From positions 62,001 to 126,000 of the forward strand of contig JAJFKU010000059.1 in the NCBI GenBank assembly GCA_021773035.1: a DNA stretch of 64,000 nt, written 5' to 3'. A model generated the notes under the pieces. It was not told the DNA's origin. It worked only from the letters and a program-made list of their open reading frames with translations, and ran no database searches. This document shows, one piece after another, positions 16,778-25,815 of this stretch. The stretch is from Woeseiaceae bacterium (lineage in GTDB: Bacteria > Pseudomonadota > Gammaproteobacteria > Steroidobacterales > Woeseiaceae). Numbering within the stretch: position 1 is the first letter of the stretch; each line of letters begins with the position of its first letter. A program made the translations under genes and the position numbers.

Positions 16778-18813
16778 TCGAACAGGCCCTTCAGTTTATC
16801 CTTGAGCAGGTCTTCGATTTCTTCCTCGACCTTTTCCTGCAGCAGTTTTTCGAGGTCCGGTTTGATACTCGGTGACGCGAGCGGGCCCGTAATCTTCAGT
16901 GGAATCACCGCCTCGGTAAACTCGTCGAGTTCCTCCGGTGTCGCGCCCGGCAGGAACTCCGGTCGCTCTATAATGCGCGCGCTCATACTGTAGTCCACGC
17001 TGGCGGCGACAAGATCGACGCTGCCACGCCCGGTCAGCTGCATGAACGGCAGCTCGGCAAACAGATCGTCGCTACGCATAACGCCATCGGTCACAACACC
17101 GCTCACACGTACCGTGCTGAACGCCGTTTTTGCCGGAAGCTCGGGCTCGGGCGGCGTATCGCTCTTCAGAACGGCGCGCGCGCGACGCAGTTCGTACCAG
17201 AGGTCGGTACCCTCGTAGGTGCCGTCGCTGAGCAGCATTGACATATTGCCCGCCAGGCTGCGCTGAATCGCTGCCATGTCACTGCCGCTGCCGACCAGCG
17301 CGAACGATCCGTTGATGGTACCGGTGACGTTGTCCTGCTCGAACATGGCTTTCGCAAGGCGCGCGAGATCGATGCCTTCAATTTTCTCGTTCATCGACAG
17401 GCGTGGAACCGATCCTGACACATCGATCCTGACGTCGCCGTTATACGTACCGCCGAAAAGCCCCGAAGAAACCGGGAAGAGTCGCAGCTTCCCGTCAGCG
17501 GCGTTCAGTCCGAGATCGATGTTCTCGAAGACAATATCTCCAAGTGTCGCCGTTGTCAGCTTCACTTTGCCGCGCGCGTTCAGCGGCGCGATGAGATCGG
17601 CCGGGATTTCCACGGCGGCCGTATCACTCGATGAGCTTTCTCCGCCGTCTGCTGCGGGTTCCATGTAGCGACCCAGATCGATGGCGTCGCCGACGAGCTC
17701 GAGTTCATAGAAACCCGTCGCACTTCTCGGAACGGACAGCGAGCCGCTAAACGACGTGTCGTCCAGCGTGATGGCAACGGCGCTCAGGTCGATCGCCGTC
17801 GGCGAAAGTGCCGCATCCGCTTCCAGGGCCACACGACTCAACACCGACGGGTCCGCGGTTACGGGGGGCTCAACGTCGAAGAGCTGCATGACACTTCGCG
17901 GAGAGAACTCGTCGACTACGATCCTCGCCTTCGCAGCCAGCTCACCCGCGTATGAAAAGGGCTGCACGTCGGCGACGACATGCATATCGAACAGGCGCAG
18001 ATCCAGCGCCTGCAGCGCGACGGTCGAATCCTTCGTCATGACATCGACACCGTCCGTCCGAACACTCATGCTGGTCGCTGTCGATGCGACCCCTTCAACA
18101 GCGCCGTCAATAACGACGTCGCTCATTTGCAGTTTGCCGCTCTCCGCATCGAACGCCACGACCGTATTGAACGTCATGTCGCCGGCAAGCCCTGCAGGCT
18201 GCACGTCGAAGTTCAGCGACGCCTCGACCGGCACCGGAGAACCATCGTCCGTCAATTTCCCGATGCCCAGATTTACCTGTTCGACAACGATGACGTCGCC
18301 ACTGCTCTCGTCCGTGTAACTGAACCTGGCGTCGACGATCTCGACCGAATTGACGTTCAGGCTGGCGCCGCTACCCGATGACGAATCGACATCGCTACCG
18401 CTATCCTCAGGAACGAGGTCCGACCAGTTGCTGTTACCACGCTTATCGACTTTCAGATTCAGCCGCAGCGATTCGATATCCGCGGCACCGACAACAACCT
18501 CCTGTCGCAGTATGGCCGGCAGTAAACGAACGCTGAAACTCGCCCGGTCGAAACTTGCCATAGGCTCGTCACCGAAACCCGGCGCGTTACCGAGGCTGGC
18601 TTTACCGACTTCGACGGCAAGCCAGGGAAACAATTCCAGTGATATATCTCCGTCGATGGTCAATTCCCGACCCGTCTGCTCCCTGACCGCCGTGGAAATT
18701 TCCTCGCGAAAGTCGTTGGGATCGAAAAACAAAGTCAGGGCAATCGCTGCAAGCGCAAACAGGGCGACGAAGGCACCCAGTAACCAAAGTAGATATTTTA
18801 AGACCCGAGCCAT
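16774..18813 (-). CDS. AsmA-family protein
   Basis: A 679-residue protein: one N-terminal membrane helix (VLKYLLWLLGAFVALFALAA), the AsmA motif DPNDFREEISTAVREQTGRE, and a long periplasmic beta-rich body ending in the AsmA_2-like C-terminus. A poly-Ser/Asp linker (SGSDVDSSSGSG) lies near 135. AsmA proteins belong to the bridge-like group linked to phospholipid transport and outer-membrane assembly. The start MARVLKYL at 18813 puts the helix directly at the N-terminus; a frame start 16 codons upstream is less likely. Confidence 0.88.
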   Translation of the reverse strand: MARVLKYLLWLLGAFVALFALAAIALTLFFDPNDFREEISTAVREQTGRELTIDGDISLELFPWLAVEVGKASLGNAPGFGDEPMASFDRASFSVRLLPAILRQEVVVGAADIESLRLNLKVDKRGNSNWSDLVPEDSGSDVDSSSGSGASLNVNSVEIVDARFSYTDESSGDVIVVEQVNLGIGKLTDDGSPVPVEASLNFDVQPAGLAGDMTFNTVVAFDAESGKLQMSDVVIDGAVEGVASTATSMSVRTDGVDVMTKDSTVALQALDLRLFDMHVVADVQPFSYAGELAAKARIVVDEFSPRSVMQLFDVEPPVTADPSVLSRVALEADAALSPTAIDLSAVAITLDDTSFSGSLSVPRSATGFYELELVGDAIDLGRYMEPAADGGESSSSDTAAVEIPADLIAPLNARGKVKLTTATLGDIVFENIDLGLNAADGKLRLFPVSSGLFGGTYNGDVRIDVSGSVPRLSMNEKIEGIDLARLAKAMFEQDNVTGTINGSFALVGSGSDMAAIQRSLAGNMSMLLSDGTYEGTDLWYELRRARAVLKSDTPPEPELPAKTAFSTVRVSGVVTDGVMRSDDLFAELPFMQLTGRGSVDLVAASVDYSMSARIIERPEFLPGATPEELDEFTEAVIPLKITGPLASPSIKPDLEKLLQEKVEEEIEDLLKDKLKGLFD

Positions 18814-18865
18814 TCGAACACCTCTTGAGTAGACTCCCAAGGGTATCAAAATCGGGCACAAAAAA

Positions 18866-18889
18866 GCCGGACTGTCTCTACAATCCGGC
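18866..18889 (-). terminator. Rho-independent terminator after the DUF4097 gene
   Basis: On the minus strand, GCCGGA and TCCGGC pair around a 12-base loop and are followed by TTTTTT. It ends the sigma/anti-sigma/DUF4097 transcript before asmA. Confidence 0.75.
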
Positions 18890-18912
18890 CCGTTAAGTGC
18901 CTGCTGCCAAAG

Positions 18913-19788
18913 CTAATTACAAATGCTTATGTCGCCGTTCAGGGTAGAAATCTTCACCCGGCTGTCGCCATCGCCGTGCGTGAACTCCAGTTCCAGGCCC
19001 GGCGCATACTTGCTCGTCCGCTGCGGTTTCGGCCCAAAACAGTTTCGAATCCTGCCGTTGAACGTATCCACATCGTACTTGCCCCATACATCGCCACCGA
19101 ACTCAACGTCAACGTCACCGTTAACCGTGTCGATATCCAGCTTACTGTCGTTGCGCAATTCGGCATGGAACACAATCTCGCCAGTGACGGTTTCGAGCTG
19201 GGCGCGCCTGAACGAACCCTCGTCAATCGTCAGGTCGCCGCTGACCGCCTCGATTTTCACCTCGCCGGCCACCCTGCTCAGCGTGATGTCGCCCGAGACC
19301 GTACTCGCATCCACCTCACCATCCGCATTGTCGCCGTTGATATCGACGTCACCGCTCACCGATTCCGCCGACACATCGGCACCGCTGTATTGAGTTTCCA
19401 CATCGCCGCTGACGGTATGCAGGCTTTGCTCGCCAGCGACTTCCGCTACTTCGATGTCGGCGCTAACGGTGCCGACATCGAGCGAACTGTTTTTGGGCAC
19501 CATGATCTGCAGGTCACTATCGATACCGCGCCCACCTCTTTTTGGCACTTTCACCTTGACCACGACCTTGTTGCCGTCACGATCCAGAATAAGATCCTCA
19601 ACGTTGCGTCCCAGTGTTCCGGTTACCTCGACTGAGTTGCGATTCCAACCGTTGACGGTCACCGAACCGGATATGTTCGACACATCGACATGTCCGTTCG
19701 GTGAAGCGTTGGTGTTTTTGTCGACATCTTTGGCGTAAGCACTTGTCACAAGCAAACACGCCAGCGTTGTCGTTACTAGTCTCTTCAT
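18913..19788 (-). CDS. Secreted DUF4097-type beta-repeat protein
   Basis: A 291-residue exported protein with a signal peptide (MKRLVTTTLACLLVTSAYAK). It is built of repeated short strands with a recurrent V-S/N-G-D/E-V/I pattern (HTVSGDV, ESVSGDV, STVSGDI, EAVSGDL, ETVTGEI, DTVNGDV), spaced about 18-20 residues, typical of DUF4097 beta-solenoids. Genes of this family are often attached to ECF sigma/anti-sigma operons in envelope-stress settings; the biochemical role is unknown. It is the last gene of a three-gene operon and is followed by a terminator. Confidence 0.82.
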   Translation of the reverse strand: MKRLVTTTLACLLVTSAYAKDVDKNTNASPNGHVDVSNISGSVTVNGWNRNSVEVTGTLGRNVEDLILDRDGNKVVVKVKVPKRGGRGIDSDLQIMVPKNSSLDVGTVSADIEVAEVAGEQSLHTVSGDVETQYSGADVSAESVSGDVDINGDNADGEVDASTVSGDITLSRVAGEVKIEAVSGDLTIDEGSFRRAQLETVTGEIVFHAELRNDSKLDIDTVNGDVDVEFGGDVWGKYDVDTFNGRIRNCFGPKPQRTSKYAPGLELEFTHGDGDSRVKISTLNGDISICN

Positions 19789-19819
19789 AATCGTCTCTCT
19801 ACGGAGGCTCACCGGCCGC

Positions 19820-20359
19820 CTAAATATCGTTTCTCAACATCACGTTTCGGGTAAGACCGCTCACGCGACGCAGCAACATAAGCTCTTCGCGATACGTTCT
19901 TAATAATTGTTCCTGTAACAACAGGTTTTCGGGATTTTGCGTCAGCGCGCTGTTCATCTCATCGACCGCAACGTTAATCAGGCGCAGGTTTGCTTCGACG
20001 TTCTCCCGCGCTTCCGGCGACAAGCGCTGCATTTCGACATCGAGCTCCGCAAGCAGCGCGTTTCGGGCATCCTGAAACCCCGGGCCCAGGTTATAGCGCT
20101 CACCGAACGAAGCTTGCTCAAACACCATCTCGGGTGGCCCGATGACCGGTGTCGATGTCGTGTCCTTGACCGCCATATAAGTCACCAGCGAAGACGTGCC
20201 AACCAGCAACGCAAGCACTGCGGCTTGCGCCAACATCGGTGGTAAGCGGCGCGGCGCGGGTTTCTCGATCGCGTCGGCAATGCCGGACCAGAGATCTCGC
20301 TCCGGACTGATATCCGTTTCCAGCCGGCTGGCCGCCTGCAGTAATTTGTCGTCGTTCAT
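19820..20359 (-). CDS. Putative single-pass anti-sigma factor
   Basis: A 179-residue protein with a short cytosolic N-terminus (about 1-38), one membrane helix (MLAQAAVLALLVGTSSLVTYMAV, shown here only by its ends: about 42-64) and a periplasmic helical tail containing LSPEARENVEANLRLINVAV. The start overlaps the stop of the ECF sigma gene (ATGA). That position and topology are typical of anti-sigma factors, though no zinc-finger HxxxCxxC is present, so it is not a classic ZAS protein. Confidence 0.65.
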   Translation of the reverse strand: MNDDKLLQAASRLETDISPERDLWSGIADAIEKPAPRRLPPMLAQAAVLALLVGTSSLVTYMAVKDTTSTPVIGPPEMVFEQASFGERYNLGPGFQDARNALLAELDVEMQRLSPEARENVEANLRLINVAVDEMNSALTQNPENLLLQEQLLRTYREELMLLRRVSGLTRNVMLRNDI

Positions 20360-20913
20360 GCCTCAAATCCCTGTTGCTTTAACTGCTGCGCCAGCAGATG
20401 TCTTGCCCGGTGCAGCTGTGCCTTGCTCGTCCCTGACGCGATTCCCAGCATTGCGCCGGTCTCATCATGGCTGTAACCATAAACCGCGTGCAGTACGAAT
20501 ACGTGTCGTGCGCCCTGCGGAAGTCTGTCGACCGCCGCCGACAGGTCCCGAAGTTCGCCGCTGTCGCCGGTTTCCAGGACCGGCGACGCACTTTCGGCGA
20601 CGGCCTGAATGCGGTCCTGCTCGCGCTTCGACTTACGCATCCGACCCAGTACGGCATTGACCGCGATGCGGTGCAGCCAGGTTGAAAATGCGCTGTCACC
20701 GCGAAACTTGTCGAGCTTGTTCCAGGCCTGGATAAACGCCTCCTGCGCGCAATCCTCGGCTTCGCCGACATTGCCGGTCATACGCAGGCAAATACCGTAA
20801 ACCTTGTCGACATGAAGGCGGTACAGCGACTCGAAAGCGCGCGCATTGGAGGCTTGCGCCTGTCTGATCAGGATTGCCTCGTCAGTAGCTGCGCCGGTAC
20901 TCGCGATTGTCAT
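20356..20913 (-). CDS. ECF-type RNA polymerase sigma factor
   Basis: A 185-residue sigma factor. Region 2 is visible in RAFESLYRLHVDKVYGICLR and EDCAQEAFIQAWNKLDKFRG (about 22-75), followed by STWLHRIAVNAVLGRMRK. Region 4 lies near 120-175 with GYSHDETGAMLGIASGTSKA forming its helix-turn-helix. ATG at 20913 matches the family N-terminus, though a start at 20997 remains possible and no strong ribosome-binding site decides it. It should direct polymerase to its own operon, including the DUF4097 gene. Confidence 0.9.
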   Translation of the reverse strand: MTIASTGAATDEAILIRQAQASNARAFESLYRLHVDKVYGICLRMTGNVGEAEDCAQEAFIQAWNKLDKFRGDSAFSTWLHRIAVNAVLGRMRKSKREQDRIQAVAESASPVLETGDSGELRDLSAAVDRLPQGARHVFVLHAVYGYSHDETGAMLGIASGTSKAQLHRARHLLAQQLKQQGFEA

Positions 20914-21066
20914 CACTGGACTATAGTCGCTGCTATGCGCTGTCAAAAGAGCCGCCAATGGGTATTTCTCCGTTTCTACTGTCTTTTGGATGCCCATGCC
21001 CCCGAATTGGTTTGAATCCGGGCCGTTTTGGCGCGCAAAAGCTGGCGTAAGCGCCTGTCTTTACCT

Positions 21067-23226
21067 ATGATTCCGTTTCATGACATTCCCTCAAGCTCAT
21101 CCGGTTACCGATATCTGATGTCAGGTCATTCCATCCTTTATCTGGGCCGTGGTGAATTCGCTGCCGATTACCTCGGCGAGCTGGAAACCCTGCCCTGCTG
21201 CACGTACCTGACTCGTTCCACGGCGCTCGAACTGCCGCAGGATGCTTCCTACATCGTCGACCTGATTCTCCTGGAAACAGGACCGGCGATTGCACAGGCA
21301 GGCCACTCACTCGCTGAACTGATCAACGAGATGGCGCCGTATCCCGTCATTGCCGTCACGCAAAAACAACACGAACACCGGGGCATTGCGGCTACGCAGG
21401 CCGGCGCACACGGCTACATTTGTATTGACGACATCTCGGTCGAGGAGCAGGAAGCATCGTTCGAGCATGCGGTGAAACGCGGTCGTATGCAGTCGCGCCT
21501 GTCGAACACCGATGTAACCGTACTGTCGATATTGAACAATATTAATGACGGCGTAATCGTCGTCGACAGTGCGGGACATGTGCTTGATATCAATCCGGCA
21601 GCACGCAGCCTGCTCGGCCTGGGCTCGCGCATGCTGCCCGACCCCACCTGGGAACAGACGTTTTGTTGTATCGCCGAAAACGGGGAAAACTACCGTAACT
21701 CGGCTGACCTGCCATTGATGCGCGCGCGCAGCGGTGAAAAGTACTCCGATCAGGTAGCGATATACCGAACACCGGAGCAACCCGACATCGTGCTCAGTAT
21801 CAACGGACAGGGCCTGTTCGACGGCAAGCATGAGTTGATAGGCGGAGTCATTACGTTTCGCGACGTAACGGAAAGCAGGCGGCGCACCAGCGAACTGGAA
21901 AAGCGCGCGCAGTTCGACGATCTGACCGGCCTCGCCAATCGCACACTGTTTGCCGAACAGCTGACGCGCGCCATCGGGCGCAGCCAGCGCAAATCGGCAC
22001 CGCTCGCTGCATTGTTTATCGATCTTGATCGCTTCAAATCGGTCAACGACACGCTGGGGCACGACGTCGGCGACACCCTGCTGCGCCAGGTTGCAAAACG
22101 ACTGAAAAGCAATCTCCGCGTTGGCGACTTCAGCGGCCGCTGGGGTGGCGACGAATTCGTCGTTTGCCTCGAGGATTTTGGCGTGGCCGGAAACGCCGCC
22201 GCCGCGGCTCAGAAACTGCTGCTGGTACTGTCCGAGAAATACGTGATCGGCAGCAGCGAAGTTTATGCGACACCGAGCATCGGCATCGCGATGTACCCGG
22301 ATTCCGGTGATACCGCCGAGAAGATGATCAAGGCCGCCGACATTGCAATGTTTGAGGCCAAGAAGCGAGGTGGCGGACGCTTCCAGTACTATTCCAGCGC
22401 GCTGAACACGAAGCTTGAACAGCGTGAAGAGCTCGAAACCGGCTTGCGGCATGCGCTGGTACGCAATGAGTTTGCGCTGCACTATCAGCCACGCATAGAC
22501 CTCACGACCAACCGGCTAATCGGGCTGGAGGCCCTGCTACGCTGGCAGCACCCACGTTTTGGTTTGTTGCCGCCGGCACGATTCCTGCCGATCCTGGAAA
22601 GCAGCGGCCTCATTCACTCTGCCGGCGAATGGGTTATCGCGACTGCTTGTCGGCAACTCGCCGCATGGCAGCGGCGCTTCGAACTTCCCGATCTTTCGAT
22701 CGCGATAAACCTGTCACCGCAGCAGCTGGTTCATAAACGGCTCGTCGACGTTATCTCGAGAACCCTGGCTGACACCGCCCTCGATCCCGGCTGCATCGAA
22801 CTCGAAATCTGCGACGGCGATATCGTGCAGCGGCGCGAGGCCGAACACGAAACCCTGCGGCGACTGCGCAAACTCGGTGTACGACTTTCCCTGGACCGGT
22901 TCGGTACTCGCGATGTGTCTTTCGAATCTATCGACAGCGGGTTTATCGACAGCTTTGTCCTCGACCAGGCGCTGATCGCGGACGTCGAGGACAACGACAG
23001 CCATCAGCGCATCGTGCGGGCGGCTATCGCCATGGCACAGGGACTGGATATCGAAGTAACGGCGGAAGGCGTGGAGACCGTGCGTCAGCTCGAGTTCCTG
23101 AAGAGCTGTAACTGCGATCTCGCTCAGGGTTTTTTGATCAGCCGGCCGATGCAACCGGAAAAAGTATCGGCCATTCTGCGTTCTGAAATCGCCGGTACCT
23201 CCCTACTCACCCGGGGCATGCCGTAG
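21067..23226 (+). CDS. REC-like/PAS/GGDEF/EAL protein with degenerate EAL domain
   Basis: A cyclic-di-GMP protein of about 719 residues. A receiver-like N-terminus (about 18-140) precedes a PAS domain (about 150-275), then GGDEF with the intact motif WGGDEF (about 359-364) and an EAL domain (about 465-715). In the EAL domain the first motif EALLRW is present (about 488), but DDFG reads D610-R611-F-G, the ELTE Glu is Asp583 (ELEICD), and the catalytic Lys of KID is Val631 (FVLDQ). Diguanylate cyclase activity is plausible; phosphodiesterase activity is not. ATG at 21067 was chosen; 21118 and a TTG at 21028 are alternatives. The last 24 bases overlap trpA on the other strand. Confidence 0.9.
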   Translation: MIPFHDIPSSSSGYRYLMSGHSILYLGRGEFAADYLGELETLPCCTYLTRSTALELPQDASYIVDLILLETGPAIAQAGHSLAELINEMAPYPVIAVTQKQHEHRGIAATQAGAHGYICIDDISVEEQEASFEHAVKRGRMQSRLSNTDVTVLSILNNINDGVIVVDSAGHVLDINPAARSLLGLGSRMLPDPTWEQTFCCIAENGENYRNSADLPLMRARSGEKYSDQVAIYRTPEQPDIVLSINGQGLFDGKHELIGGVITFRDVTESRRRTSELEKRAQFDDLTGLANRTLFAEQLTRAIGRSQRKSAPLAALFIDLDRFKSVNDTLGHDVGDTLLRQVAKRLKSNLRVGDFSGRWGGDEFVVCLEDFGVAGNAAAAAQKLLLVLSEKYVIGSSEVYATPSIGIAMYPDSGDTAEKMIKAADIAMFEAKKRGGGRFQYYSSALNTKLEQREELETGLRHALVRNEFALHYQPRIDLTTNRLIGLEALLRWQHPRFGLLPPARFLPILESSGLIHSAGEWVIATACRQLAAWQRRFELPDLSIAINLSPQQLVHKRLVDVISRTLADTALDPGCIELEICDGDIVQRREAEHETLRRLRKLGVRLSLDRFGTRDVSFESIDSGFIDSFVLDQALIADVEDNDSHQRIVRAAIAMAQGLDIEVTAEGVETVRQLEFLKSCNCDLAQGFLISRPMQPEKVSAILRSEIAGTSLLTRGMP

Positions 23227-23985
23227 CGCCTCAAGAAACGAGCGCGGATCTTCACCGTGCTCCAGCACTTCAACTAGCGCGGAACCGACGATCGCACCGG
23301 CGGCATGTTTCCCTACCGCCGCGACATCCCCGGCGCTGCGGATACCGAAACCGGCACACACCGGCAGCTCGGAAAACGACGCGACCTTGTCCAGGTAGCC
23401 CGTCAGGTCTGTCGGCAAACCTGCGCCACCGCCGGTAATACCGGTGATCGTTACAGCATAGACGAAACCGCGCGAAGCGCTGCACAGTACCTGCAATCGC
23501 GCGTCCGGTGTCGCCGGCGTTACCAGCTGGATCAGACCGAGACCTCTTGCCTCCAGCGCAGCGCGAATATCCGCGCTTTCCTCAAAAGGAAGATCCGGCA
23601 CAATAAAACCGCACACGCCGGCCGCAAGCGCACGTTCTGCCAGTGCATCGTAGCCAAAGGCGAGCAGCGGGTTCAGATACGACATCATGACGAGTGGTGC
23701 ATCGATGTGGCCTCGCGCCGTATCGAGCTGATCGAAAATCCACTTCAGCGAGACGCCTTTTTGCAGGGCTGCGAAGCTTGATCGCTGGATGGTCATGCCG
23801 TCGGCCATCGGGTCCGAAAACGGAATCCCCAGCTCGACGACATCACCGACCGATGCTATGTCCTGCAACGTTGCGATAAAGTCGGCCGGCTCCGGATAGC
23901 CGGCGGTAATGAACGGCACCAGTGCCGGACGCCCGGCATCGGACGCATTACGAATGGCATTGCTCAAACGCTCATGAGCTTGCAT
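23203..23985 (-). CDS. trpA: Tryptophan synthase alpha chain
   Basis: A 260-residue TIM barrel that cleaves indole-3-glycerol phosphate to indole and glyceraldehyde 3-phosphate in complex with TrpB. VPFITAGYPEP and ELGIPFSDPMADG (catalytic Glu about 51) are present, as is the phosphate loop GFGIRSAGDV. Last gene of the trp operon; its start overlaps the trpB stop by 14 bases. Its 3' end converges on and overlaps the GGDEF-EAL gene by 24 bases, with no terminator between. Confidence 0.97.
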   Translation of the reverse strand: MQAHERLSNAIRNASDAGRPALVPFITAGYPEPADFIATLQDIASVGDVVELGIPFSDPMADGMTIQRSSFAALQKGVSLKWIFDQLDTARGHIDAPLVMMSYLNPLLAFGYDALAERALAAGVCGFIVPDLPFEESADIRAALEARGLGLIQLVTPATPDARLQVLCSASRGFVYAVTITGITGGGAGLPTDLTGYLDKVASFSELPVCAGFGIRSAGDVAAVGKHAAGAIVGSALVEVLEHGEDPRSFLEALRHAPGE

Positions 23986-25225
23986 GACGTCGAATCCTCG
24001 CTGGGTGTTGAATCAGTGTCGGCATGTCCTTGTCACCACGCCCCGAGTTACCGATAAGAATTCTGCATCCCGGGTGCTGCTGCGCATACTCACGAGCTGC
24101 GGCATACGCATGCGATGTTTCCAGTGCCGTCAGGATGCCCTCTGTCGCACACAGCTCCTGCAGCGCTTCGAGCGCCTCGTCGTCTCTGGCGGATATGTAC
24201 TTCACGCGACCGATGGCCTGTAGCAAAGCGTGCTCCGGACCGACGCCGGAGTAATCGAGACCGGCGGAAATCGATTGCGTCTCCTGCACCTGTCCATCGT
24301 CGTCCTGCAGAATAATCGTGTATGAACCCTGCAACACGCCGGGGGTTCCCGTCGCCAGGGTCGCAGCATTCTCGCCCAGGCCGTCGCCGATCCCGCCCGC
24401 CTCGACGCCGATCAGCTCGATGTCGTCGCCGAGCAGGGGATAAAACAAACCGATGGCGTTCGAGCCGCCGCCAACGCAGGCGAACGCGGCGTCGGGAAGT
24501 CCACCGGCCTGGTCCAGCATCTGCTGGCGGGCCTCCTGGCCGATAACGACCTGTAACTCGCGGACGAGATACGGATAAGGATGTGCCCCGACGGCTGAGC
24601 CCAGCAGATAGTAGGTGTTATCCGGGTCGGTCACCCAGGCACGCAGCGCCTCGTCGATGGCAGCACGCAGCGTTTTATCGCCGGACTCGACCGCCACAAC
24701 TTCGGCACCGAGCCTGCGTATGCGATCGACATTTGGCGCCTGCCGCTCCATATCGACAGCGCCCATGTAGACCGTGCAGGGAAGTCCGACGCGCGCGCAG
24801 GCGGCCGCCGACGCAACACCGTGCTGGCCAGCACCGGTTTCGGCGATGACGCGTTGCGAGCCAAGTCTTTTGGCGAGCAGCGCCTGGCCTATCGCATTGT
24901 TGATCTTGTGTGCGCCGGTATGCGCGAGGTCTTCACGTTTTATCCACACTTCGGCACCCCAGGCCTCACTCAGTCGCGGCGCGAAGCTAAGCGCTGTCGG
25001 TCGCCCGACCCATTCGCGCAACTCCTTTTGGAAATCGCGCTGGAATTCAGCATCGTGCAGATGTGCGCGAACGCCCGCGTCGAGGCGCTCAAACGCCGGT
25101 ACCAGCGTCTCCGGTACGTAGCGACCGCCAAACGGGCCGAAACGACCTTTGTCATCCGGCATGTCGCCTTTGATAAGTGCGTCAAGAAGCCGCCCTGCTT
25201 CGTCGGCCCCAACCACTGTGCTCAT
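23972..25225 (-). CDS. trpB: Tryptophan synthase beta chain
   Basis: A 417-residue PLP enzyme condensing indole with serine. The PLP-binding Lys lies in KREDLAHTGAHKINNAIGQA (about 95-114), the phosphate-binding loop is CVGGGSNAIG (about 240), and the catalytic Glu is in AETGAGQHG. N-terminal FGPFGGRYVPETL is typical TrpB1. It overlaps trpF by 4 bases and trpA by 14. Length is slightly above the usual 395-405 because of a short N-terminal extension. Confidence 0.97.
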   Translation of the reverse strand: MSTVVGADEAGRLLDALIKGDMPDDKGRFGPFGGRYVPETLVPAFERLDAGVRAHLHDAEFQRDFQKELREWVGRPTALSFAPRLSEAWGAEVWIKREDLAHTGAHKINNAIGQALLAKRLGSQRVIAETGAGQHGVASAAACARVGLPCTVYMGAVDMERQAPNVDRIRRLGAEVVAVESGDKTLRAAIDEALRAWVTDPDNTYYLLGSAVGAHPYPYLVRELQVVIGQEARQQMLDQAGGLPDAAFACVGGGSNAIGLFYPLLGDDIELIGVEAGGIGDGLGENAATLATGTPGVLQGSYTIILQDDDGQVQETQSISAGLDYSGVGPEHALLQAIGRVKYISARDDEALEALQELCATEGILTALETSHAYAAAREYAQQHPGCRILIGNSGRGDKDMPTLIQHPARIRRHASS

Positions 25226-25815
25226 AAACTCTTCTCCGCAGCGCGTGCTGCACCAATAAATTTCCGGATCAGGCGCGGGTCTTTTAGCCCCGGCGCGGAC
25301 TCAACGGCACTCGACACATCGACCCCGAATGGTCGCACGGTTGCGATTGCTTCGGCGACATTCTGCGCATCGAGACCACCGGCCAGGATCATTCTTCCGC
25401 CAGTCGCAAGCACGGCTGCCGCCGACCAGTCGACGCTCTGGCCCTGGCCGCTCTTTGCACCTTCATAGATATAACATCCAGTCGTCGCGGCTGCGGTACC
25501 GCCTTCGCGGAAAACCGGCCATTGCTGTATCGACTCCGGCACCTCAAGTGCAGCGAAGTCTCCGGCATCCGTTTGCAGAACATCGGGGCGGAAAACCTGC
25601 AGCACCTGCTGCCACTCGTCGTTGCCCGGGTGCAGCATGACCGCTACCCGTTTGATATGCGCTGGCGCCTCTGCCGCGATCGCCGCTGCGCGGTCCGGCG
25701 CGATGCGGCGCACGGAATCGGCAAACACAAAGCCAATCGCATCTGCGCCAGCGTCGATCGCGGCGTGAACATGCTCAGCCTCGCTCAGACCACAGATTTT
25801 GACCACCAGGCTCAC
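25222..25815 (-). CDS. trpF: Phosphoribosylanthranilate isomerase
   Basis: A 197-residue TIM-barrel enzyme for the third step of tryptophan synthesis. The catalytic Cys lies in VKICGLSEAEH, the phosphate-loop segment is VASSAVESAPGLKD-like near the C-terminus (FGVDVSSAVESAPG), and LQTDAGDF supplies the region of the catalytic Asp. Freestanding rather than fused to TrpC. ATGA overlaps join it to trpC and trpB. Confidence 0.96.
   Translation of the reverse strand: MSLVVKICGLSEAEHVHAAIDAGADAIGFVFADSVRRIAPDRAAAIAAEAPAHIKRVAVMLHPGNDEWQQVLQVFRPDVLQTDAGDFAALEVPESIQQWPVFREGGTAAATTGCYIYEGAKSGQGQSVDWSAAAVLATGGRMILAGGLDAQNVAEAIATVRPFGVDVSSAVESAPGLKDPRLIRKFIGAARAAEKSL

Noticed and set aside
21307-22482. 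391-codon minus-strand frame opposite the GGDEF-EAL gene
   Set aside because: Shadow of a gene with intact PAS and GGDEF motifs; no independent ribosome-binding site or domain.
23203-23226. Possible frameshift where the GGDEF-EAL gene and trpA overlap
   Set aside because: Both proteins end at normal family lengths, so a simple 24-base convergent overlap explains it.
24940-24948. TTATCCACA match (consensus DnaA box)
   Set aside because: Isolated, inside the trpB coding sequence; a nine-base match is expected by chance at this scale.
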